Assembly (NCBI GenBank): GCA_022826185.1 | Contig: JAJDVH010000261.1 | Span: 1-37,533, forward strand | Source: Alphaproteobacteria bacterium | GTDB taxonomy: Bacteria; Pseudomonadota; Alphaproteobacteria; Bin95 | DNA length: 37,533 bases | Direction: 5' to 3' | Part shown: positions 31,480-37,533 of the stretch, piece by piece | How the letters are laid out: every line of letters begins with the position of its first letter | Position numbering within the stretch: position 1 is the stretch's first letter | The notes under the pieces: generated by a model | Database searches by the model: none | The model's input: the letters and a program-made list of their open reading frames with translations, nothing else | What the model was told of the DNA's origin: nothing | Translations under genes and position numbers: made by a program

Positions 31480-32748
31480 ATGCTGGACCTCAGGTGGATA
31501 AGGGAGAGCCCGGAGGCGCTCGACCGGGCGCTGGCGCGCCGGGGAGAGCCGCCGGCGGCGGCCCGGGCGAACGCGCTCGACGCCGAGCGGCGCGGCTGCC
31601 AGACCCGTTTTCAGGAGTGCCGCCAGCGCCGCAATGCGCTGTCGCGCGAGATCGGCAAGGCCAAGGCCGCCGGCGAGCCGGCGGACGCGCTGATCGCGGA
31701 GGTCTCGCGCCTCAAGGATGCGGAGCGCGAAGCGGAGGACGCCGAGCGCAAGGCCGCTGCGGAGCTGGACGCGCTGCTCGCCGGCCTGCCCAATCCGCCG
31801 GGCGACGACGTGCCGGACGGCGCCGGCGAAGAGGACAATGTCGAGCTGCGCCGGACCGGCGCGCCGCCTGAATTCGATTTCGCGCCGAAGGACCATGTCG
31901 AGCTGGGCGAGGCGCTCGGCCTGATGGATTTCGAACGCGCGGCCTTTCTTTCCGGCGCCCGTTTCGTCCTGCTGCGCGGCGCTCTGGCCCGCCTGGAGCG
32001 GGCGCTTGCCCAGTTCATGCTGGACACGCACACGGAGGAATTCGGCTATGAGGAGATCTCGCCGCCCTCGCTGGTGCGCAGCCCGGCGCTGTTCGGCACG
32101 GGCCAGCTTCCCAAATTCGAGCATGACCTGTTCAGGACCGATACGGATCACTGGCTGATCCCGACCGCGGAAGTGCCCCTGACCAACATGGCGGCGGGCC
32201 GCATCCTGCCGGAGGAGGACCTGCCGCTGCGTTTTGCCGCCTTCACGCCCTGCTATCGTTCGGAAGCCGGGTCGGCCGGGCGCGATACGCGCGGCATGAT
32301 CCGCCAGCACCAGTTTTACAAGGTCGAGATCGTTTCGGTGGCCCATCCCGACAGGTCGGCCGAAGAGCATGAGCGGATGACGCTGGCGGCGGAAGCGATC
32401 CTGGAGCGCCTGGAGCTTCCCTACCGCCGCGTCCTGCTCTGCGCGGGCGACATGGGGGACGCCGCCCGCAAGACCTACGATCTGGAAGTCTGGCTGCCGG
32501 GGCAGGGCGCCTACCGGGAAATCTCCAGCTGCTCCAATTGCGGCGATTACCAGGCGCGGCGGATGAATGCGCGCTTCCGCCCGGCCGGCGGCAAGGGAAC
32601 CCGCTTCGTGCATACGCTGAACGGTTCCGGCCTTGCGATCGGCCGGACCCTGATCGCCCTGCTCGAAAACGGCCAGCAGCCGGACGGGTCCATCCTCCTG
32701 CCGCCGGCGGTCCGTCCCTATATGGGCGGATGCGAGCGCCTTGAATAG
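31480..32748 (+). CDS. serS: Seryl-tRNA synthetase
   Basis: The enzyme charges tRNA-Ser (and tRNA-Sec) with serine. The 422-residue protein has the N-terminal helical arm (residues about 25-105, heptad-like). The class II core follows: PTAEVPLTN, motif 2 in [20 protein letters not shown] and [27 protein letters not shown], and motif 3 [20 protein letters not shown]. All hallmarks are intact. The pcm-like gene overlaps its end by 8 bp. In alphaproteobacteria surE usually follows serS (recalled, not searched); it is absent here. Confidence 0.98.
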   Translation: MLDLRWIRESPEALDRALARRGEPPAAARANALDAERRGCQTRFQECRQRRNALSREIGKAKAAGEPADALIAEVSRLKDAEREAEDAERKAAAELDALLAGLPNPPGDDVPDGAGEEDNVELRRTGAPPEFDFAPKDHVELGEALGLMDFERAAFLSGARFVLLRGALARLERALAQFMLDTHTEEFGYEEISPPSLVRSPALFGTGQLPKFEHDLFRTDTDHWLIPTAEVPLTNMAAGRILPEEDLPLRFAAFTPCYRSEAGSAGRDTRGMIRQHQFYKVEIVSVAHPDRSAEEHERMTLAAEAILERLELPYRRVLLCAGDMGDAARKTYDLEVWLPGQGAYREISSCSNCGDYQARRMNARFRPAGGKGTRFVHTLNGSGLAIGRTLIALLENGQQPDGSILLPPAVRPYMGGCERLE

Positions 32749-33451
32749 GAAACGGCCGGGCGCCGCAAAGCGCGGCGGGCAGGACGCGCCCCCGACGCCG
32801 GGCGCCACGCGCGCGCGGATGCTCATGATGCTGCGCCGGTCGGGGGTGATCGACGCGGACGTGCTGGCGGCCATCGAACGCACGCCGCGGGACGCCTTCG
32901 TGCCGGCCCTGTTCCGCGACCGGGCCTATGAGGACACGGCATTGCCCATCGGCAACGGCCAGACGATCAGCCGCCCGAGCGTCGTCGCCTTCATGACGGC
33001 CATGCTGGCGGCCGGGCCGCGGATGCGCGTGCTGGAGATCGGAACCGGCTCGGGCTACCAGGCGGCCGTGCTGACCCGGCTCTGCCGCAGGGTCTACACC
33101 ATGGAGCGGCACCGCTCCCTCCTCTCCGAGGCGGAGGCGCGGTTCGAGCGGCTCGGGCTGACCAACATCACCACGCGCTGCGGCGACGGCGTGCGCGGCT
33201 GGCCCCGCGCGGGCCAGTTCGACCGCATTCTGGTCACTGCGGCGGCGGACGACGTGCCCACCGCGCTCGTCGAGCAGCTCGCCGAGGGCGGGCGGATGCT
33301 GGTCCCCATCCGGGAGCATGACGGCGTGCAACGGCTGGTCTGCCTGTCCCGGACGGCGGACGGCGTTCAGGTCGAAACCCTGCGCGAAGCCTCGTTCGTC
33401 CCGCTGGTCGGCGCCTATGACGAGACGGCGCCGCAGGAGGCCGCGCCATGA
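32741..33451 (+). CDS. pcm: Protein-L-isoaspartate O-methyltransferase
   Basis: The enzyme methylates L-isoaspartyl residues so that damaged proteins can be repaired. The 236-residue product has the PCMT pattern: [44 protein letters not shown] motif [16 protein letters not shown], post-[21 protein letters not shown] and GGRMLVPI. The TTG at 32741 overlaps the serS stop and gives about 26 residues before the first conserved block. The next ATG (32819) would cut into family sequence only slightly, so the start is uncertain. It overlaps the following lipoprotein gene by 4 bp (ATGA). Confidence 0.93.
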   Translation: MNRKRPGAAKRGGQDAPPTPGATRARMLMMLRRSGVIDADVLAAIERTPRDAFVPALFRDRAYEDTALPIGNGQTISRPSVVAFMTAMLAAGPRMRVLEIGTGSGYQAAVLTRLCRRVYTMERHRSLLSEAEARFERLGLTNITTRCGDGVRGWPRAGQFDRILVTAAADDVPTALVEQLAEGGRMLVPIREHDGVQRLVCLSRTADGVQVETLREASFVPLVGAYDETAPQEAAP

Positions 33452-34569
33452 TGCGGGCGGGCGCCCTCCTTGCGGCGCTGCTGCTTTGCGCCTGCGGCTG
33501 GGTCGAAGTCGGCGACCCCGGCAAGGCGGACCGCAAGCCCCGGGCGGCGGACCCTCCGAAGGCCGTTTCGGAGGCTGGCCGGATCCGGGTGCGAAAGGGC
33601 GACAGCGTCTATCTGATCGCGAGGCGCCACGGCGTGGCGATGCGCGACATCATCGAGCGCAACGGACTGACGGCGCCCTACCGCCTTCGGGAAGGGCAGA
33701 TGCTGGTCCTGCCGGCCCCGCGCAAACATCTGGTGCAGGCCGGCGACTCGGTGTGGCTGCTGTCCCGCCGCTACGACGTGCCGTTCGCCGCGCTGGTGCG
33801 CGCCAACGGGTTGAAGAAGCCCTACACGATCTACAAGGGCGCGACGCTCCGCATCCCCAGGGGACCGGAGCCCCTGCCCAAGGATGTCGTGAAGCCGCGC
33901 GCAAGGCCGGCGCCCGATCCGGCCCCGAAAGCGACCGGTCCGAAAACCGCCGCCGGGACGCCGCCGCTCCCCAGCCCGTCGCCGGTCGCCGCGGCGGACG
34001 CGGCCCCGCCCGCCCGGTCGGGAGACGCCACGCCCGTTCCGCGGTCTACCCCGCCGTCCGCCGCGACCGCCGCCTCGACATCCGCCCCGGCGCCGCGCGC
34101 GCCGGCTGCGGAGAAACCCGCGCCGAGGACCGTGGCCGAGCCGCCCCGGTCGCCGGTCCAGACGGCCCTGAAGCCGCTGCCGCCCCGCGCGGGACGGTTC
34201 CTGCGCCCCGTGACCGGGCCCGTCGTCACCGGTTTCGGGCCGCAGCCGGACGGCCTGCACAATGACGGGATCAACATAGCCGCGCCGCGCGGCGCGGCCG
34301 TGCATTCGGCCGAAGCGGGGCGGGTGGCCTATTCCGGCAACGAGCTTCCGGGCTACGGCAACCTGCTGCTCATCAGGCACCGGGGAGGCTGGGTGTCCGC
34401 CTATGCCCACAATGACCGCCTCCTGGTCGGACGGGGCGACGAGGTCCGGCGCGGCCAGAGGATCGCCGTGGTGGGCAGCAGCGGCCGGGTGACGACCCCG
34501 CAACTCCATTTCGAGCTTCGAAGACAGGGACGGGCCGTCGACCCGGTCCCGCATCTCGAAGGCGGCTAG
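33448..34569 (+). CDS. NlpD-like lipoprotein: two LysM domains plus degenerate M23 (LytM) domain
   Basis: The 373-residue protein starts with a lipoprotein signal (ALLLCAC, Cys16). It has two LysM modules (about 46-89 and 93-137), a Pro/Ala-rich linker (about 140-248), and a C-terminal LytM/M23 domain (about 262-366). Active M23 enzymes use HxxxD and HxH ligands. Here the first pair aligns as Asn272 and Asn276 (HNDGIN) and the HxH becomes QLH (Gln352, His354), with only His321 kept. The domain is therefore probably non-catalytic, like E. coli NlpD/EnvC, which activate amidases during division. It would bind peptidoglycan from the outer membrane. Its position after serS-pcm matches the usual alphaproteobacterial cluster; yajC-secDF does not follow. 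Confidence 0.9.
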   Translation: MMRAGALLAALLLCACGWVEVGDPGKADRKPRAADPPKAVSEAGRIRVRKGDSVYLIARRHGVAMRDIIERNGLTAPYRLREGQMLVLPAPRKHLVQAGDSVWLLSRRYDVPFAALVRANGLKKPYTIYKGATLRIPRGPEPLPKDVVKPRARPAPDPAPKATGPKTAAGTPPLPSPSPVAAADAAPPARSGDATPVPRSTPPSAATAASTSAPAPRAPAAEKPAPRTVAEPPRSPVQTALKPLPPRAGRFLRPVTGPVVTGFGPQPDGLHNDGINIAAPRGAAVHSAEAGRVAYSGNELPGYGNLLLIRHRGGWVSAYAHNDRLLVGRGDEVRRGQRIAVVGSSGRVTTPQLHFELRRQGRAVDPVPHLEGG

Positions 34570-34588
34570 GGGGCCGGGAGGCGAAACG

Positions 34589-36019
34589 ATGAGCGACAAT
34601 ACGATCGTTATCCGCAATGCGTCCTGGATCGCGGCCTGGGACGGCGACCGCCACCGCTACCTCCGCGACGGGGACGTGGCCTTTACCGGGGACCGCATCG
34701 TGCAGGTAGGCGGCCGCTACGAGGGCGCCGCGGACCGGAGCATCGACGGCTCGCGCCGCTTCGTCATGCCGGGCCTCGTCAACCTCCATTCGCACCCGCA
34801 CACGGAGCCCGCCTACAAGGGCGTGCGGGAGGACCACGGCGTGCCCGAGATGTACGACACCGGGCTCTATGAGCGCATGTGCGCCTTCGTGCTCGACGCG
34901 GACGGCCGCCGGGCGGGGATGGAGATGGCCTATGCCGAGCTGCTGCTCTCCGGCGTCACCACGGTGGTCGATCTCTCCGGGCCGGTGGAAGGGTGGCTCG
35001 ACTGCGCGGGCCGCAGCGGCCTTCGCTACTATATCGGCCCCTATTTCGCCGACGCCGGCTGGTCGCTGCGGGACCGGCACCGGCTCCGCTTCGACTGGGA
35101 CGAGGCCGCCGGGCGCCGCGCCTTCGAGGCGGCCGTTGGCGTCATCGAGGAGGCGGAGCGCCATCCCGGCGGCCGGCTGCGCGGAATCGTCTTTCCCGGA
35201 CAGATCGAGACCTGCTCCGAATCGACGCTCCGCGATGCGGCCGCGTTTGCGCGCGAGACGGGGCGTCCGCTCACCACCCACATTTCGCAATCGAAGGTCG
35301 AGTTCCACGAGATCGTGGACCGGCACGGCAAGACGCCGCTCGAATACGCCGCCGATATCGGCTTTCTCGGCCCCGACGCCATTCTCGGCCATGCCATGTT
35401 CATCGACGAGCACCCCGACATCCGCTGGCGCGGCGGCGCCGATCTCGGCCGCCTCGCGGAGTCCGGCGCGTCGGTGGCGCACTGCCCCTCGCCCTTCGCC
35501 CGCTACGGGCAGGCGATGAGCCATTTCGGCCGCTACCGGGCGCGCGGGGTCAATGTCGGCATCGGCACCGATGTCGCGCCCCACAATCTCGCCGAGGAGA
35601 TGCGCCTCGCCATCCTGCTGGCCCGCGTGATGGCGGGCGACTACCGCGCGGTCGACACCGGCGAAATGTTCCGCGCCGCCACGGTGGGCGGGGCGGATGC
35701 GCTCGGGCGCGGCGATCTCGGCAGGCTGGAGGCCGGCGCGAAGGCGGACATCGTGCTGCTCGACCTCGACCATCCCGCCATGCGCCCGGCGCGCGACCCG
35801 CTGCGGACGTTCCTGTTCGAGGCGGCGGATCGGGCGGTCCGGGAGGTCTTCGTGGACGGATTGCCGGTCGTGGAGAACGGCAGGCCGCTCTATCTCGATC
35901 CGGAGCGGGCCGGGGAACAGCTTGAGGAATCCCAGGCGCGGATGCTCGCGGAAGCCCCCGCGCGGGACTTCCTGGGACGCGCCGGAGACGAGATCGCGCC
36001 CCGTTCGCTTCCCCTCTGA
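34589..36019 (+). CDS. Metal-dependent amidohydrolase (ATZ/TRZ/SsnA-like)
   Basis: This amidohydrolase-superfamily enzyme typically deaminates or hydrolyses ring compounds (guanine, adenosine derivatives, triazines, hydantoins). The 476-residue protein has VMPGLVNLHSHPH (metal ligands His67 and His69), TTHISQSK (His231), ILGHAMFIDE (His268) and GIGTDVAPHNL (catalytic Asp328), all expected for the mononuclear subtype. A C-terminal AGAKADIVLLDLD region closes the composite beta domain. It starts 19 bp after the NlpD-like gene, and an M20 amidase gene starts 25 bp after it. The pair suggests breakdown of a cyclic amide or ureido compound. Exact substrate unknown. Confidence 0.92.
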   Translation: MSDNTIVIRNASWIAAWDGDRHRYLRDGDVAFTGDRIVQVGGRYEGAADRSIDGSRRFVMPGLVNLHSHPHTEPAYKGVREDHGVPEMYDTGLYERMCAFVLDADGRRAGMEMAYAELLLSGVTTVVDLSGPVEGWLDCAGRSGLRYYIGPYFADAGWSLRDRHRLRFDWDEAAGRRAFEAAVGVIEEAERHPGGRLRGIVFPGQIETCSESTLRDAAAFARETGRPLTTHISQSKVEFHEIVDRHGKTPLEYAADIGFLGPDAILGHAMFIDEHPDIRWRGGADLGRLAESGASVAHCPSPFARYGQAMSHFGRYRARGVNVGIGTDVAPHNLAEEMRLAILLARVMAGDYRAVDTGEMFRAATVGGADALGRGDLGRLEAGAKADIVLLDLDHPAMRPARDPLRTFLFEAADRAVREVFVDGLPVVENGRPLYLDPERAGEQLEESQARMLAEAPARDFLGRAGDEIAPRSLPL

Positions 36020-36044
36020 CCCTCCCCGCCGCAGGAGCGCCACC

Positions 36045-37289
36045 ATGCCGACGCCGCGTCCCAACCTTTCCATCGACGCCGAACGCCTCCGGTCCACGCT
36101 CGACCGTTCGTCCGCAATCGGGACCGGCCCGAAGGGCGGCTTGCGGCGCCTGGCCCTCTCGGACAGCGACGGGGAGATGCGCGACCAGTTCGTGGAATGG
36201 TGCGAGGCCGGCGGCTTCCGGGTCGCGGTGGATGCCGCCGGCAGCATCTTCGCCCGGCGCGCGGGACGGGACGACAGCCTGCCGCCGGTCGTCATCGGCA
36301 GCCATCTCGACACCCAGGCGGCGGGCGGGCGCTTCGACGGAATCCTGGGGGTGCTGGCGGGGCTGGAGGTCCTGCGCACGCTCGACGACAACGGCATTGT
36401 GACGAAGCGGCCCGTCGAGGTCGTCAACTGGACCAATGAGGAGGGCGCGCGCTTCGCCCCGCCCATGGCGGCCTCGCGCGTCTTCGCGGGCCTCGCGACC
36501 GTGGAGTGGCTGCACGACCTCAAGGACGATGACGGCATCCGCTATGGCGACGAGCTCCGGCGGATCGGCTATCTGGGCGACACGCCGGTCGGCGGGCGGG
36601 CGCTCGATTCCTATTTCGAGCTGCATATCGAGCAGGACTCGCTGCTGGAGGAAGCGGGCGTGTCGGTCGGCGTGGTGACGGGCGGCTATTACAGCCATGC
36701 GCTCAACTGCGTCTTCCGCGGCGAGTGCGCCCATACCGGGCCGACCGAGATGAAGCTGCGCCGGAATGCGATGATGGGCGCGGCCTATTTCCTCGCCGCC
36801 GTCAACGACATCGGCTGGGACTACGAGCCGGTCGGGCGCACTTCCGCCTCGCGCATGCAGATCTGGCCGAACCGCTTCGGCATCCTGCCGGAATATGCCG
36901 AGGTCACCGTGGACATGCGCCACAAGGACCGCGCGGTCACGGACGAGATGGTGGAGAAGACGCGCGCGGCGCTGGACCGGGCGGCGGAAAGGGCGCAGGT
37001 CGAGGCCGAAGTCACCGCCGAATGGACCTTCGGCGACGAGGTGTTCGACCCCGAATGCGCCGGCCTGGTGCGGCGGGCGGCCGAGGCGCGCGGCGCGTCC
37101 TGCATGGACATGCGCAGCATCGCCGGCCACGACGCCTATTACATTTCGCGCATCGCGCCGACGGCGCTCATATTCAGCCCCTGCATCGGCGGCATCACCC
37201 ACAATGAGGCGGAGGACATCCCCTGGGAGCCGACCGTCGAGGCGGTCAACGTGCTGCTCGACGCCGTCCTCGCCCGCGCCGACCGGTAG
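36045..37289 (+). CDS. M20-family amidase (N-carbamoyl-L-amino acid hydrolase/allantoate-type)
   Basis: This zinc hydrolase of the carbamoylase/beta-ureidopropionase/allantoate amidohydrolase group releases CO2 and NH3 from N-carbamoyl compounds. The 414-residue protein carries VIGSHLDTQAAGGRFDGILG (His87, Asp98), NWTNEEGARFAP (Glu132/Glu133), YFELHIEQDSLLEEAG, CAHTGPTEMKLRRNAM and the C-terminal AGHDAYYISRIAPTALIFSP with GGITHNEAE. The start at 36045 follows GGAG and gives the expected length; the frame runs upstream inside the amidohydrolase gene as shadow. It probably acts after the amidohydrolase. It ends 13 bp before an IS1380-type element, so any downstream operon partner may have been separated. 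Confidence 0.93.
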   Translation: MPTPRPNLSIDAERLRSTLDRSSAIGTGPKGGLRRLALSDSDGEMRDQFVEWCEAGGFRVAVDAAGSIFARRAGRDDSLPPVVIGSHLDTQAAGGRFDGILGVLAGLEVLRTLDDNGIVTKRPVEVVNWTNEEGARFAPPMAASRVFAGLATVEWLHDLKDDDGIRYGDELRRIGYLGDTPVGGRALDSYFELHIEQDSLLEEAGVSVGVVTGGYYSHALNCVFRGECAHTGPTEMKLRRNAMMGAAYFLAAVNDIGWDYEPVGRTSASRMQIWPNRFGILPEYAEVTVDMRHKDRAVTDEMVEKTRAALDRAAERAQVEAEVTAEWTFGDEVFDPECAGLVRRAAEARGASCMDMRSIAGHDAYYISRIAPTALIFSPCIGGITHNEAEDIPWEPTVEAVNVLLDAVLARADR

Positions 37290-37302
37290 GGCGTCCGGCT
37301 AA

Positions 37303-37533
37303 CCCGGATTTCTCACCGGGTGTAGGTGCATCGGGGCTCTGCATATGAGAAAGTTCTTTTGCAACAAAGCCTTGCCCGGTTGCAGAGGAGCTCCCCGATG
37401 CGCACAGAGTGTAACCTGACCCCGATGCGATTTGCACGCCTGAAAGGCCGCGATGTCGTGGCCGATTTCGGCGGCGGGAGGATGACCTCGGATGCCGGCG
37501 CGCTGCTTCTGGGGGCGACCGACCGGGCGATAG
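37303..37533 (+). mobile_element. IS1380-family insertion sequence, left part only
   Basis: The transposase reading frame (from 37398) identifies the family. The left boundary is placed at the imperfect palindrome CCCGGATTTCTCACCGGG (37303-37320), a plausible terminal repeat. The element is cut by the window edge, so its length, right end and target duplication cannot be seen. The exact left end is inferred. Confidence 0.7.
37398..37533 (+). CDS. IS1380-family transposase, N-terminal fragment at window edge
   Basis: The 45 visible residues include VVADFGGGRMTSDAGALLL and GATDRAI, the N-terminal hallmark of IS1380-group DDE transposases (family pattern: DFGGG-x-x-TSDAG-x-LLL-R-x-x-D). GAGGAG lies about 7 nt before the ATG. 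The gene continues beyond 37533, so intactness cannot be judged. Confidence 0.85.
   Translation, partial: MRTECNLTPMRFARLKGRDVVADFGGGRMTSDAGALLLGATDRAI

Noticed and set aside
30754-32883. Long minus-strand frame opposite the SDR and serS genes
   Set aside because: It is antisense to an unmistakable seryl-tRNA synthetase and has biased Arg/Gln/Gly composition.
1-37533. tRNA or rRNA genes
   Set aside because: No cloverleaf-like or rRNA-like sequence was recognised by eye; a covariance-model scan would be needed to exclude short RNAs.

Overview
The window is chromosomal DNA of a GC-rich (about two-thirds G+C outside one islet) Gram-negative bacterium, most likely an alphaproteobacterium of the Rhodospirillales type. 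The evidence is gene order and content: efp next to an inositol-monophosphatase gene, a MotA/TolQ-like gene with an OmpA-like proline-rich protein, serS-pcm-LysM/M23 in a row, many ABC/Bug-type uptake and amide/hydroxy-acid catabolism genes, and intergenic palindromes of the 'TGCCCGGA...TCCGGGCA' kind common in that class. Housekeeping genes (efp, guaA, serS) argue against a plasmid. The lineage call is inference from memory; no search was possible.

Layout. 1-348: non-coding leader with two hairpins. 349-6756 (+): efp, an inositol-monophosphatase-family gene, a secreted proline-rich protein carrying a 54-bp tandem repeat and an OmpA-like tail, a MotA/TolQ/ExbB-family membrane protein, and guaA (overlaps the previous gene by 4 bp). 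6764-9369: a divergent pair, an Ldh2-type dehydrogenase (-) and an M32 carboxypeptidase (+). 9416-10062 (-): a VapBC-type toxin-antitoxin pair, followed by a 745-bp intergenic stretch holding a 113-bp repeat twice. 10808-12889 (+): a lipoprotein-like autotransporter with one SwmB-type domain. 12890-13475: a cluster of palindromic repeats. 13476-17974 (+): a complete branched-chain-amino-acid-type ABC importer (livJHMGF order), facing a small SnoaL-like gene (-).

18468-22181 is the outlier. An AT-rich spot with an 11-bp inverted repeat and an IS-end-like sequence precede a 1011-residue divergent protein kinase whose G+C falls to about 40 % in its centre. The kinase has unusual insertions in its catalytic domain and no functional partner nearby. 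It is the best candidate for something undescribed.

22182-26780 (-) reads as one operon: MFS transporter, double-SH3 periplasmic protein, MmgE/PrpD and UxaA-type dehydratase. 26879-37289 (+) carries an intracellular PHA depolymerase, a DapA-family aldolase/lyase, a Bug/TctC binding protein, an RsbW-like ATPase coupled to an SDR dehydrogenase, serS, pcm, a LysM/degenerate-M23 lipoprotein, an HxH amidohydrolase and an M20 carbamoylase-type amidase. An IS1380-family element begins at about 37303 and runs off the window.

Themes: envelope maintenance (OmpA-like/MotA-like pair, NlpD-like protein), scavenging of amino acids, hydroxy acids and N-carbamoyl or cyclic amides, carbon storage turnover, and several mobile or repetitive marks in the intergenic spaces.
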